Assembly: GCA_033875255.1 (NCBI GenBank)
Contig: JAWZSN010000010.1
Coordinates: 100,622-164,621, forward strand
Direction: 5' to 3'
Length of the DNA: 64,000 nucleotides
From: Marinimicrococcus sp033875255
GTDB taxonomy: Bacteria; Pseudomonadota; Alphaproteobacteria; Geminicoccales; Geminicoccaceae
The translations under genes were made by a program, and so were the position numbers. Below the pieces are notes generated by a model. The model was not told where the DNA came from and ran no database searches. It was given only the letters and a program-made list of their open reading frames with translations. This document shows, in pieces, positions 46,542 to 55,535 of this stretch (its first letter is position 1; each line of letters begins with the position of its first letter).

Positions 46542-48401
46542 TCAGGCCGCCTCGACCTCCTCGATCTCGGCCTCGGCGGCGAGCCACAGCGTCTCGGCCT
46601 CGGCCATCTCGCGGCCCAGCGCCGCGGCGCGCCGCTGCAGGGCGGCGACGTCGGTGCCATCGCCATAGGTCGCCGGATCGGCGAGCTGCCCCTCGATCCG
46701 CCGCAGCTCGGCCGCCAGCTTCTCGACCCGCAGCTCGGCCTCGCGTGCCCGCTTGCGCAAGGGGGCCAGCAGCGAGCGGCGCTCGGCGCCGGACAGACGC
46801 TCGGGCCGGCCCTTGGGCTCGGCCGGCGAGGCGGCCGCGGCCGAGGTCTCGAGCAGGAGCCGGCGATAGTCGCCGAGATCGCCCTCGAAGGAGCGCACCC
46901 TGCCATCGGCCACCAGCCACAGCCGGTCGGCGGTCAGCTCGACCAGATGGCGGTCGTGGCTGATCAGGATGACCGCACCCGGATAGTCGTTGATGGCCTC
47001 GACCAGGGCCTCGCGGCTGTCGATGTCGAGATGGTTGGTGGGCTCGTCGAGCAGCAGGATGTGCGGCTCGTCGAGGCACATCAGGCAGAAGCACAGGCGC
47101 GTCTTCTCGCCGCCCGAGAGATTGCCGGCGAGCGTCTCGGCGCGCTGCTGGCCGAGGCCGAAGCGGGCCAGCCGGGAGCGGATCTGCTGCTCGGTGTCGC
47201 CCGGCCGGCGCGCCGCCACATGGCGGATCGGCGTCTCGTCGGGCATCAGGTCCTCGATCTGGTGCTGGGCGAAGAAGCCGACCTTGAGGCTGCGCGCCCG
47301 GGTCAAGATCCCGTCCAGCGCCTCGATGCGTCCGGCGATCAGCTTGGCCAGGGTCGACTTGCCGTTGCCGTTGGCGCCCAGGAGCGCGATGCGGTCGTCG
47401 GGGTCGATCCGCAGGTCGAGCCCTTCCAGCACCACCTTGCCGGCATAGCCGGCGCGCGCCTTCTCCATGGTCACCAGCGGCGGCGCGGGCAGGGAGCTGG
47501 CCGGAAAGCTGAAGGCGATCTCCGGCTCGCGCATGAACGCAGCAAGGGGCTGCATCCGCTCGAGCATCTTGAGCCGGCTCTGCGCCTGGCGGGCCTTGCT
47601 GGCCTTGTAGCGGAACCGGTCGACGAAGCTTTGGATGCGCGCCCGCTCGGCCTCCTGACGCTCGCGCGCCTTTTCCTGCAGCACCAGCTTCTCGCGGCGC
47701 TGCCGCTCGAAACTGTCGTAGCCGCCGGCATAGACGGTGAGCTTGCGTCCCTCGAGATGGCAGATCTTCTCGGGCACCGTGTTCAAGAAGTCTCGGTCGT
47801 GGCTCACCAGCATGAGGGTCCGCGGGTAGCGCCGCAGATGCTCCTCGAGCCATAGCGCCGCCTCGAGGTCGAGATGGTTGGTGGGCTCGTCGAGGAGCAG
47901 CAGGTCGGGCTCGAGGAACAGCACCGCGCCCAGCGCCACGCGCATCCGCCAGCCGCCCGAGAAGGCCGAGAGCGGCCGGTTCTGCGCCGCCTCGTCGAAG
48001 CCCAGCCCCTTGAGGATCCGGGCCGCCCGCGCCGGAGCGGCATCCGCGCCGATCTCGGCAAGGCGCGTGTGAACCTCGGCGATGCGATGCGGGTCCGTCG
48101 CCGTCTCCGCCTCGGCCAGCAGGCTGGCCCGCTCGGTGTCGGCCGCCAGCACCGCTTCCAGCGGCGTGGTCCGCCCGCCCGGCGCCTCCTGGGCCACCAT
48201 GCCGATCCGCACGCCGGTCTGCAGGCGCATGCCGCCGGCATCGGGCTGCAGCTCGCCGGCCACCAGGCGCAGCAGCGTCGACTTGCCGGTGCCGTTGCGC
48301 CCCACGAGCGCCATGCGGGTGCCGGCGGGCAAGTGGAACGTGGCGTCCTCGAGCAGAGGGCGGCCGGCGATTCGCAAGGTGAGATCGTTCAGGTGGAGCA
48401 T
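46542..48401 (-). CDS. ABC-F family ATPase
   Basis: 619 residues, two ABC domains without membrane parts. Walker A GRNGTGKST (about 34-42) and GANGNGKST, signatures FSGGWRMR and LSGGEKTR, two LLLDEPTNHLD motifs and the basic interdomain linker (P-site tRNA-interaction motif region, RYKASKARQAQSRLKML). A coiled-coil C-terminus (about 560-615) resembles Uup/YheS. ABC-F proteins act on ribosomes, rescuing stalled translation or shielding against antibiotics. Start taken at 48401 (MLHLND); 48416 (MPRPAM) is possible and neither has a clear ribosome binding site. Confidence 0.88.
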   Translation of the reverse strand: MLHLNDLTLRIAGRPLLEDATFHLPAGTRMALVGRNGTGKSTLLRLVAGELQPDAGGMRLQTGVRIGMVAQEAPGGRTTPLEAVLAADTERASLLAEAETATDPHRIAEVHTRLAEIGADAAPARAARILKGLGFDEAAQNRPLSAFSGGWRMRVALGAVLFLEPDLLLLDEPTNHLDLEAALWLEEHLRRYPRTLMLVSHDRDFLNTVPEKICHLEGRKLTVYAGGYDSFERQRREKLVLQEKARERQEAERARIQSFVDRFRYKASKARQAQSRLKMLERMQPLAAFMREPEIAFSFPASSLPAPPLVTMEKARAGYAGKVVLEGLDLRIDPDDRIALLGANGNGKSTLAKLIAGRIEALDGILTRARSLKVGFFAQHQIEDLMPDETPIRHVAARRPGDTEQQIRSRLARFGLGQQRAETLAGNLSGGEKTRLCFCLMCLDEPHILLLDEPTNHLDIDSREALVEAINDYPGAVILISHDRHLVELTADRLWLVADGRVRSFEGDLGDYRRLLLETSAAAASPAEPKGRPERLSGAERRSLLAPLRKRAREAELRVEKLAAELRRIEGQLADPATYGDGTDVAALQRRAAALGREMAEAETLWLAAEAEIEEVEAA

Positions 48402-48471
48402 GGCAGGGCGCGGCATATCATGGCTTGGCCCGCCGCCCAACTGCCCGTTCGCAGCACCCGGCGCCGCAAGC

Positions 48472-48693
48472 TCAATCCCCGGACGTCCGTGACCGCAGGA
48501 TCTCGCCCCGGCTGAGCCCGATGTCGGCCAGATGGCGCTCGTCCATGGCAAGCAGCGCGCGCCGGTCCCGGCGCAACCGGCGCTCGACCGCCAGCGCCGC
48601 AGCGAGGACCCGCAGAGGCCTCTCCGTGCCGTCTGCGGCAGGAGCGAATCGCCGGCTGCTGCCACGGCCGGCGCGAGAAAAGGCAGCGAACAT
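48472..48693 (-). CDS. DUF1127 small protein
   Basis: 73 residues. The C-terminal half has the DUF1127 pattern: LLAMDERHLADIGLSRGEI after an Arg-rich RRLRRDRRAL. In rhizobia and Agrobacterium such small basic proteins affect RNA turnover and phosphate or C1 metabolism. ATG at 48693 has GGGGG 8 nt upstream. A stand-alone gene between the ABC-F and ChaC genes. Confidence 0.75.
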   Translation of the reverse strand: MFAAFSRAGRGSSRRFAPAADGTERPLRVLAAALAVERRLRRDRRALLAMDERHLADIGLSRGEILRSRTSGD

Positions 48694-48822
48694 GATGGAT
48701 ACCCCCAAGCGGTCCGGCAGAGCGGGCCGTTCGCCAGTCTGCCTCAGGTGGGGGCGCCGAGGCTGTGCCTTTTGTCACCGGGAGCGGCGACGAGCGGGGC
48801 CGCTGCGCGCGGTGATGTCGCC

Positions 48823-49407
48823 TCAGTCGGGCTCCGGCGGCAGCTGCTCGGCAAGGCGCTCGAGCTCCGGCTCGCGGATCCCGATCTCGCGCAGATGCGC
48901 CACGGTGTTGCGGACATAGGCGATGTTCGAGCCGCCGGCGCCGTGGCCGTGCAGCACGTGGCCCAGCATCGCCGCTTGGTCGAGCCCGCCGGCGAACTGC
49001 TCGTGGTCGCTGCGCGCGACATAGCACCAGGCGCGCACCTGACGCCCGCCGCCGAGCAGCTCGAGCGGCAGCAGGCGGCGCTCGTAGACATAGCTGGTCA
49101 GGAGCTCGCGGGCGTCGAGATAGGCCAGCACCTCGGGCTCGCGGGCGGCCGCGACGCCGATCGCCCGGCCGGTGCAGGCGCCGCCGGGTGCGAGGCCCAG
49201 CACCAGGCCGGGACGTGCCGGCGTGCCGCGATAGTGGTGCGAGTAGATGCACAGCGCCCGGTGGAAGCCGTCGAGCCGGGCCGGCTCGAACGCCTCGTGG
49301 ACGAAGCCCGGATGCCACATCAAGGAGCCGTAGCCGAAGAACCAGGCGAGGCCGCCCTGGTCGGCGGAGCGGGGGGTGGCCTCGGCGCGTTCCCTGGCGC
49401 TGGTCAT
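48823..49407 (-). CDS. gamma-glutamylcyclotransferase, ChaC type
   Basis: 194 residues. FGYGSLMWHPGF (about 23-34) is the glycine-rich substrate-binding loop of the family; the catalytic Glu is probably in ARELLTSYVYERR. ChaC enzymes split glutathione to 5-oxoproline and Cys-Gly in the cytoplasm. Follows the prephenate dehydrogenase gene by 3 bp, so it shares the aromatic operon transcript without obvious metabolic link. Confidence 0.87.
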   Translation of the reverse strand: MTSARERAEATPRSADQGGLAWFFGYGSLMWHPGFVHEAFEPARLDGFHRALCIYSHHYRGTPARPGLVLGLAPGGACTGRAIGVAAAREPEVLAYLDARELLTSYVYERRLLPLELLGGGRQVRAWCYVARSDHEQFAGGLDQAAMLGHVLHGHGAGGSNIAYVRNTVAHLREIGIREPELERLAEQLPPEPD

Positions 49408-49410
49408 GGC

Positions 49411-50334
49411 TCAGTCGGCGTTGCCGCCGTTCTCGCCATCGGCGGGCTTGCGGACATAGGCCTGGCCCGCCTCGATGACCCCGCGGCGGATCGCTCGCGT
49501 GCGGGTGAACAGCTCGAACAGCGGATCGCCCTGGCTCCAGCGGATTGCCCGCTGCATGCCGATCAGGTCCTCCATGAAGCGGCCGAGCATCTCGAGCACC
49601 GCCTCGCGATTGCTCAAGAACACGTCGCGCCACATGGTGGGGTCCGAGGCGGCGATGCGGGTGAAGTCGGTGAAGCCGCCCGCCGCGTATTTGAAGACCT
49701 CGGTCTTGGCCTCCTCCTCGAGATCGGCCACCGTGCCGACGATGGTGTAGGCGATCAAATGCGGCAGATGCGAGGTGATCGCCAGCACCCGGTCGTGATG
49801 CTCCGGCGTCATGACGTCGACCGAGCTCTCGGCCTTCTCCCACATCGCCCGGACCCGCTGCACGGCGGCGGGATCGGTGTCCTCGATGGGCGTGAGGATG
49901 CAGCGGCGGCGCCGAAAGAGGCCCTCGAACGCGGCATCGGGGCCGGAGTGCTCGGTGCCGGCCACCGGGTGGCCCGGCACGAACATCCGGGGCTCGGGCA
50001 AATGCGGGATCACGTCGTTGACGATCCGCCCCTTGATCGAGGCCACGTCGGTGACAATGGCCTCGCCCGAGAGGCCGGGCCGCATCGCCGCCGCGATCTC
50101 GCCCATGACGGCAGGCGGCGTTCCGAGCACCACGAGATCGGCACCCTCGACCGCCTCGGCGGGATGCTCGACCGCGCGATCGCACAGGCCCAGCTCGAGG
50201 GCGCGGGCGCGGGTGCCCTCGCTCCGCGCGCAGGCGACGATCTCCCCGGCGAGGCCTTCCTTCTTCAGGCTGAGGGCGAGGGAGCCGTTGATGAGCCCGA
50301 TGCCCATCATGGCGACCCTCTCGAAGGGCTTCAT
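49411..50334 (-). CDS. tyrA: prephenate/arogenate (cyclohexadienyl) dehydrogenase
   Basis: 307 residues. Oxidative decarboxylation of prephenate or arogenate for tyrosine synthesis. NAD-binding GIGLINGSLA (11-20), VVLGTPP, the catalytic region VPGHPVAGTEHSG (about 118-130) and the helical C-terminal domain with HLPHLIAY. No fused chorismate mutase, as usual in alphaproteobacteria, where the name tyrC is also used. Starts with a 4-bp overlap to hisC. Cofactor and substrate preference cannot be told. Confidence 0.9.
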   Translation of the reverse strand: MKPFERVAMMGIGLINGSLALSLKKEGLAGEIVACARSEGTRARALELGLCDRAVEHPAEAVEGADLVVLGTPPAVMGEIAAAMRPGLSGEAIVTDVASIKGRIVNDVIPHLPEPRMFVPGHPVAGTEHSGPDAAFEGLFRRRRCILTPIEDTDPAAVQRVRAMWEKAESSVDVMTPEHHDRVLAITSHLPHLIAYTIVGTVADLEEEAKTEVFKYAAGGFTDFTRIAASDPTMWRDVFLSNREAVLEMLGRFMEDLIGMQRAIRWSQGDPLFELFTRTRAIRRGVIEAGQAYVRKPADGENGGNAD

Positions 50335-51440
50335 GCGCTGCCCTTCCTGCCGGCGAAGTCCTGGAGCACCTCGATCAGGCGCCGGTTCTCCTGCTCGAGG
50401 CCCACCGAGATGCGCAGCGAGCCGGGCAGCCCGTAGGCGTGCATCTGGCGGGGGATCACGCCGTGCTTCTCGAGGAAGGCGTTGGCGGCGTCGGCGTCGC
50501 GTCCGGCCTCGCGGGGGAAGTCGACCAGCAGGAAATTGCCGACGCTGGGCCAGACCTTGAAGCCGAGCCCGGCGATCTCCCGGGCCAGCCAGGGCAGCCA
50601 GCGATCGTTGTGGGCCCGAGCCGCCGCCTGGTGCTCGACATCCTCGAGGGCGGCCACCGCCGCGGCCTGGGCCGCATCGCTGACATTGAAGGGGCCGCGC
50701 ACCCGGTTGAGCACGTCGACGACGCCGACGCCGCCATAGAGCCAGCCGACCCTGAGCGCCGCGAGGCCGAAGAGCTTGCTGAAGGTGCGGGTCATGACGA
50801 CGTTGGGATGGGCCGCCGCCAGCTCCGCGCCGCTGGCATAGTCGGGAGCGTCGACGAACTCGGCATAGGCCGCGTCGATCACCAGCAGCACCTCGGGCGG
50901 CAGTCCGGCATGCAGGCGCTCGAGCTCCCCGGCGGGGAGGTAGCTGCCCGTCGGGTTGTTGGGGTTGGCGATGAAGACGATACGGGTGCGGCTGGTGACC
51001 CGTGCCAGCAGCGCGTCGACATCGGCCGTCAGGTCGCGCTCGGGGGCGGCCACGGGGTGGGCGCCGGCGGCGAGCGCCGAGAGCCGGTACATGAGGAAGC
51101 CATGCTGGCTGTAGAGCACCTCGTCGCCGGGGCCGGCATAGGCCTTCACCAGAAGGCCGATCAGCTCGTCGGAGCCGGCGCCGCAGACGATCTGCCGCGG
51201 GTCGAGGTTGAAGCGGCGGGCGAGACCCTGGCGCAGGCTGGTGCAGCCGCCGTCGGGGTAGCGGTGCAGCGTACCGGCAAGCGCCTCATAGGCGGCCCGG
51301 GCCTTCGCGCTCGGGCCGATCGCGCTCTCGTTGGACGACAGCTTGATCGCCGGCGCGCCGCCACCCACTGCCGCCTTGCCGCCGACATAGGGCTCGATCT
51401 CGAGAATGCCCGGTCGCGGCCGGGGTCCAGCCATGGTCAT
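50331..51440 (-). CDS. hisC: histidinol-phosphate/aromatic aminotransferase
   Basis: 369 residues, class II-type fold of PLP aminotransferases. NPNNPTG (159-165), IDAAYAEF (about 188-195) and the Schiff-base lysine K222 in TFSKLFGLAALRVGW. Next to tyrA in alphaproteobacteria this enzyme commonly serves both histidine and aromatic amino-acid synthesis. ATG at 51440; downstream ATGA overlap with tyrA shows coupling. Confidence 0.9.
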   Translation of the reverse strand: MTMAGPRPRPGILEIEPYVGGKAAVGGGAPAIKLSSNESAIGPSAKARAAYEALAGTLHRYPDGGCTSLRQGLARRFNLDPRQIVCGAGSDELIGLLVKAYAGPGDEVLYSQHGFLMYRLSALAAGAHPVAAPERDLTADVDALLARVTSRTRIVFIANPNNPTGSYLPAGELERLHAGLPPEVLLVIDAAYAEFVDAPDYASGAELAAAHPNVVMTRTFSKLFGLAALRVGWLYGGVGVVDVLNRVRGPFNVSDAAQAAAVAALEDVEHQAAARAHNDRWLPWLAREIAGLGFKVWPSVGNFLLVDFPREAGRDADAANAFLEKHGVIPRQMHAYGLPGSLRISVGLEQENRRLIEVLQDFAGRKGSA

Positions 51441-51491
51441 CGCTGCTGCTCTTTTGGGCTTTTGCTGTGGAAGATGGGGCAGATCAGGCCG

Positions 51492-52355
51492 TCAGCCCAG
51501 CTCGGCCTCGCTCAAGGGACGCGGATAGCCGCCGATCGGAGTGACGCGCAAGATCCGCCTCCCCAGCGGCTCGAGGCAGGCGGCGAGAGGAGCCTCGCCG
51601 GGCGTCAGGAACCCGTTGAGCTCGATCAGGTGGAGAACGGAGGATTCCGCACCGTCGTGCAGGGTGGCCAGGGGGCGGGGCGCCAGGCCGGCGGCGTGCA
51701 GGGCCTCGCAGAGGCGGGCGCAGCTGATGTCGGGGGCGGTCTCGAAGACCAGAAGGGAGAGATCTTCGCCGGAGGGCTCGGGATCGAGCGCTGCCACGGC
51801 GAAGGCCTGGGGGTGGCTGTGGCCGGAGCCATCGAGGAAGGGCAGGCGGCTCACCACATGCAGCGGCCTGGACCCGTCGCCGAGCAGGCTTCGCCACCAT
51901 CGGTCCGCTTCCTCGGGCAGCGGCAGGACGGCGATCTGCGCGCTGCCGTCGCCCAGGCTGCGCAGCGCCTCCTCGGCGGTCTCGGCGCTGCGGACGGGCG
52001 CCAGCGTGCCGAAATGGTTGCGGGCGAGGTCGCGGATGGCGCCGCGCCCCTCGGGCTCCCAGACGCAGATCCGCAGCGGTGCCTGGGCGCTGGTGGTGGC
52101 GCCGAGGAGCTCGCGCCACATCTGCAGCAGCGAGGCCGCCGGGAAGCGGCCGCGGGCGCGCGCGGTCAGCCGCCGGAGGATCATCGCCTCGCGAGCCGGC
52201 CGCAGGGCGAGGCGGCCCAGATCGCGGTCACCCTTGAGGGAGGCGATGTGCTGGACCACCGCCATGCGTTCGATCAGCAAATCGAGCATGGCATCGTCGA
52301 GGCGGTCGACCTCGTTGCGGAGCTCGCTCAGGTCGCGTGCGGACATTGGCTTCAT
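51492..52355 (-). CDS. chorismate mutase (AroQ) with degenerate prephenate dehydratase-like C-terminus
   Basis: 287 residues. Residues about 5-90 form an AroQ chorismate mutase domain (ELRNEVDRLDDAMLDLLIER, then VAxxK-like ASLKGDRD). The remaining 190 residues have the size and layout of a prephenate dehydratase plus ACT region (LLVFETAPDISCARLCEALHAAG looks ACT-like), but I do not see the TRF catalytic motif of PheA. It may be a mutase with a regulatory or lost second domain. ATG at 52355 (MKPMS) or 52346. First gene of the chorismate mutase-hisC-tyrA-chaC operon. Confidence 0.7.
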   Translation of the reverse strand: MKPMSARDLSELRNEVDRLDDAMLDLLIERMAVVQHIASLKGDRDLGRLALRPAREAMILRRLTARARGRFPAASLLQMWRELLGATTSAQAPLRICVWEPEGRGAIRDLARNHFGTLAPVRSAETAEEALRSLGDGSAQIAVLPLPEEADRWWRSLLGDGSRPLHVVSRLPFLDGSGHSHPQAFAVAALDPEPSGEDLSLLVFETAPDISCARLCEALHAAGLAPRPLATLHDGAESSVLHLIELNGFLTPGEAPLAACLEPLGRRILRVTPIGGYPRPLSEAELG

Positions 52356-52450
52356 GCGGCTGGAATGAGGAACGGCTGCGAGACTAGGCGGGCCCGGCAT
52401 CTTTCGTAAAGGGCGGGGTGATTCGGGAGGGCGCGGCCCCGTGCGGATTC

Positions 52451-52480
52451 TTGACAGGCCGGGTCCGCCGCCGCAGTTAT
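52451..52480 (+). promoter_or_regulatory. metA promoter
   Basis: TTGACA (52451-52456, perfect -35), 18-bp spacer, AGTTAT (52475-52480, -10 like). Transcription would begin near 52487, exactly at the start of the SAM-II riboswitch. Confidence 0.6.
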
Positions 52481-52483
52481 GCG

Positions 52484-52543
52484 GCCACGTGGTGATTTGC
52501 GCCGACCGGCTTGCGGCCACGCTAAACAAGCAGCTAAAAGGTC
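52484..52543 (+). promoter_or_regulatory. SAM-II riboswitch
   Basis: Matches the compact alphaproteobacterial SAM-II aptamer that precedes met genes: stem P1 CGTGG (52488-52492) with CCACG (52517-52521), the conserved GGTGATTTG on the 5' side, the pseudoknot GCTTG (in the loop, about 52509-52513) with CAAGC (52527-52531), and the conserved GCTAAA / GCTAAAAGG segments. The element ends about 54 nt before metA. Binding of S-adenosylmethionine is known to lower expression. Confidence 0.92.
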
Positions 52544-52596
52544 GAGGCATCCGTGTCCCGATCTTTTGCCGGTCGTGGTGCACGGAGAGTGCTGCA

Positions 52597-53550
52597 ATGC
52601 CCATCAAGATCCCCAACGACCTGCCGGCGTTCCAGAAGCTGAAGGTCGAAGGCGTCCAGCTCATCGGCGAGGACGAGGCGCTGCGTCAGGACATCCGTCC
52701 GATGCAGGTGGCACTGCTGAACCTCATGCCCGACAAGCCGAAGACCGAGACCCAGCTGGCGCGCCTGCTGGGCGCCACGCCGCTGCAGGTCGAGCTCACC
52801 CTGCTCACCACCTCGACCTACCGGCCCAACACCGTGCCGCTCTCGCACCTCCAGTCCTTCTACCAGACCTGGGAGGAGGTGAAGGACCGCAAGTTCGACG
52901 GGCTGATCGTCACCGGCTCGCCGGTCGAGCTGATGCCCTTCGAGGATGTCAAGTACTGGGACGAGCTGCGCGCCATCTTCGACTGGTCGCGGCGCAACGT
53001 GCACTCGCATTTCTTCATATGCTGGGGTGCCCAGGCGGCCCTCTACCATTTCCACGGGGTTCCCAAGCACACCCTGCCGACCAAGCGCTTCGGCATCTAC
53101 AACCATTTCGTGATCGAGCGCCGCGATACCCGCCGGCCGCCGCTGCTGCGCGGCTTCGACGACTATTTCCTGGTGCCGGTGTCGCGCCACACCGAGGTCC
53201 GCGAGCGCGACATCCCCAAGGATTCCGGCCTCGAGGTGCTGGCCGTGTCGAATGCCGCAGGGCTCTGCCTGCTGCAGGAGCCGCGCCACCGCACCGTCTA
53301 CATGTTCAACCATCTCGAATACGATACCTACACGCTGCACGACGAGTTCCTGCGCGACCAGGCGAAGCTCGCGGACGTCTCGCTGCCGATGAACTATTAT
53401 CCCGACGACGATCCGGCCAAGCCGCCGCGCAATTGCTGGCGGGCCTATGCCCACCTGCTGTTCGGCAACTGGATCAACGAGATGTACCGCACGACGCCCT
53501 ACGAGCTGGCGGGGATCGGCGAGGGCGGGCAGCCCGTCGCGGCCGACTGA
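52597..53550 (+). CDS. metA: homoserine O-acyltransferase (MetA), probably acetyl-CoA specific
   Basis: 317 residues. First committed step of methionine synthesis. Catalytic C142 in FICWGAQAA, H239 and E241 in FNHLEYDT, and K47 region NLMPDKPKTE fit the MetA family. Position 111 is Glu (SPVELMPF); in characterised MetA proteins Glu there goes with acetyl-CoA and Gly with succinyl-CoA, so this is predicted to be an O-acetyltransferase. ATG at 52597 with GGAG 9 nt upstream; preceded by the SAM-II riboswitch and thus repressed when SAM is plentiful. Confidence 0.93.
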   Translation: MPIKIPNDLPAFQKLKVEGVQLIGEDEALRQDIRPMQVALLNLMPDKPKTETQLARLLGATPLQVELTLLTTSTYRPNTVPLSHLQSFYQTWEEVKDRKFDGLIVTGSPVELMPFEDVKYWDELRAIFDWSRRNVHSHFFICWGAQAALYHFHGVPKHTLPTKRFGIYNHFVIERRDTRRPPLLRGFDDYFLVPVSRHTEVRERDIPKDSGLEVLAVSNAAGLCLLQEPRHRTVYMFNHLEYDTYTLHDEFLRDQAKLADVSLPMNYYPDDDPAKPPRNCWRAYAHLLFGNWINEMYRTTPYELAGIGEGGQPVAAD

Positions 53551-53677
53551 CGGACGGGCCTCCGGGGCGTCGCAAAATCCATCACGGTGCGGCGATCCGC
53601 CGGTTGTCGCCGCTTCTTGCCGTCCTAAGGTCCGTCGCAGCCGGCAAATGTGCTGCAACGGATCGAGGGCCGGGCCT

Positions 53678-54892
53678 GTGATCGATTACCAATCCTGTTT
53701 CGCCGCCGCCGTGACGAGGGTGAAGGCCGAAGGCCGCTATCGCGTCTTCGCCGATCTCGCCCGCCGCGTCGGCACGTTCCCCATGGCCGTGCACCATACG
53801 CCGTCAGGTACCCGCGAGATCACCATCTGGTGCTCCAACGACTATCTCGGCATGGGACACCACCCGGCGGTAGTCGACGGTGCCACCGAGGCTGTGCGTA
53901 CCTACGGCGCCGGCGCCGGCGGCACCCGCAACATCTCCGGCACCACCCATCTGCACGTGCTGCTCGAGCAGGAGCTGGCCAGCCTCCACGGCAAGGATGC
54001 GGCGCTGCTGTTCACCTCGGGCTTCGTCGCCAATGAGGCGGCGATCAGCACCATCGCGAAGATCCTGCCGGGCTGCGTGATCTTCTCCGACGAGCTCAAC
54101 CACGCCTCGATGATCGCCGGCGTGCGCAATTCCGGCTGCGAGAAGAAGATCTTCCGCCACAACGATCTGGCCCATCTGGAAGAGCTGCTGCGCTCGGTCG
54201 CGCCGGAGCGGCCCAAGCTCATCGCCTTCGAGAGCGTCTACTCGATGGATGGCGATTTCGGCCCCATCCGCGAAATCTGCGACCTCGCCGACCGTTACGG
54301 AGCGATCACCTATCTCGATGAGGTCCACGCGGTGGGCATGTACGGCCCGCACGGGGCCGGCGTGGCCGAGCGCGACGGGGTGATGGACCGCGTCACGGTG
54401 ATCCAGGGCACGCTGGCCAAGGCGTTCGGCTGCATGGGCGGCTATATCGCCGCCTCCGACGCCCTGATCGACGCGGTGCGCTCGCACGCGCCGGGCTTCA
54501 TCTTCACCACCTCGCTGGCGCCCGCGGTGGCCGGCGGCGCGCTGGCCTCGGTGCGCCATCTCCGCGCCAGCCAGGCCGAGCGCGACCGTCAGCAGGAGCG
54601 GGCGGCGACCCTGAAGGCGAGGCTGCACGCGGCGGGCCTGCCGGTGATGCCGTCGAGCTCGCACATCGTGCCGGTCCTCGTGGGCGACCCGGTGCGCTGC
54701 AAGCAGGCCTCCGACCTGCTGCTCGACGAGTTCGCGATCTACATCCAGCCGATCAACTTCCCGACCGTGCCGCGGGGCACAGAGCGCCTTCGCATCACCC
54801 CGGGGCCGCTGCACGACGACAGGGCGATGGATCGGCTGGTCGAGGCGCTGCTCGAGGTGTGGGGCAGGCTCGCGCTCCAGAAGGCGGCCTGA
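53678..54892 (+). CDS. hemA: 5-aminolevulinate synthase
   Basis: 404 residues. Condenses glycine and succinyl-CoA to start haem synthesis (C4 pathway, typical of alphaproteobacteria). YGAGAGGTRNISGT (about 76-89), DEVHAVGMYG (214-223) and the PLP lysine K248 in GTLAKAFGCMGGY. Start is a GTG at 53678 with GAGGG 8 nt upstream, giving the standard N-terminus MIDYQSCF. Located 127 bp after metA with its own likely promoter region. Confidence 0.95.
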   Translation: MIDYQSCFAAAVTRVKAEGRYRVFADLARRVGTFPMAVHHTPSGTREITIWCSNDYLGMGHHPAVVDGATEAVRTYGAGAGGTRNISGTTHLHVLLEQELASLHGKDAALLFTSGFVANEAAISTIAKILPGCVIFSDELNHASMIAGVRNSGCEKKIFRHNDLAHLEELLRSVAPERPKLIAFESVYSMDGDFGPIREICDLADRYGAITYLDEVHAVGMYGPHGAGVAERDGVMDRVTVIQGTLAKAFGCMGGYIAASDALIDAVRSHAPGFIFTTSLAPAVAGGALASVRHLRASQAERDRQQERAATLKARLHAAGLPVMPSSSHIVPVLVGDPVRCKQASDLLLDEFAIYIQPINFPTVPRGTERLRITPGPLHDDRAMDRLVEALLEVWGRLALQKAA

Positions 54893-54930
54893 GCGGAACG
54901 GGCGGCGCGCGGACGGAGAAGAAGACCCGA

Positions 54931-55350
54931 TCAGCGCGCCTCGTCGTCCGCTGGCAGCAGGAGGCGGCGAGCCGTCGTCGCCAGTGCCTCTAGCATGCCA
55001 GCCTCGAGGTCGAGGCGTCCCTCCAGGCTCCAGCGCCGGGTGACGATCCGCGACCGGATCGTGACGTGCCCGATCCGGTCGCAATCCGCGCTGAGGGTGA
55101 GATCGCCCTTCGAGGTCCGGAACTCGATCGGCTCGTTCCACCCGCGCCATCTCCTCGCCATCTCCTCGAAGAACCAGGCGAGATTCTCCGCGTCGAGCAG
55201 CTCTGCCTGAAATTCGAGATCGGCGGCGGCTGCGATGTCCGGGGCCGAGTAGCTGACGTCGAGCCCGGTCACCTGACCGGCTGCCCGCCGCGTCAGCGCG
55301 CGGAGCGTCAGGCAGGTGCCTTCGCTCCCGATGCGAATGGTACGCGTCAA
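54931..55350 (-). CDS. hypothetical protein, DUF6228-like
   Basis: 139 residues, soluble, no signal peptide. A central FFEEMARRWRGWNEPIEFRT followed by SKGDLTLSADCDRIGHVTIRSRI (about 70-105, in part) resembles the W-x-G-W ... GHV pattern of the DUF6228 family, whose function is unknown and which in some genomes sits near toxin loci. No toxin gene is visible here. Convergent with hemA, divergent from the lipoprotein gene. Confidence 0.55.
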   Translation of the reverse strand: MTRTIRIGSEGTCLTLRALTRRAAGQVTGLDVSYSAPDIAAAADLEFQAELLDAENLAWFFEEMARRWRGWNEPIEFRTSKGDLTLSADCDRIGHVTIRSRIVTRRWSLEGRLDLEAGMLEALATTARRLLLPADDEAR

Positions 55351-55535
55351 AGGACGGCGCCTCCTGCTCGTTCTTGCCGCCGGGCGGTGCGCGGAATCTC
55401 TAGCAAGCCCGCGGCGGCGGTCGTCAACAGGCAGGATCGCCCAGGAGGGGCCTCGCGCCGTTCCTCGTGATAGGCGCGGTGCTGCGGGCAGGCTATGCTC
55501 TCCGGTCTGTTGTTGCGGACCGGGAGGGTTGCGCG

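Noticed and set aside
52441..52596. Extension of metA to 52441
   Set aside because: The extra frame would cover the promoter and SAM-II riboswitch; the family N-terminus (MPIKIPNDLPA) begins at 52597.
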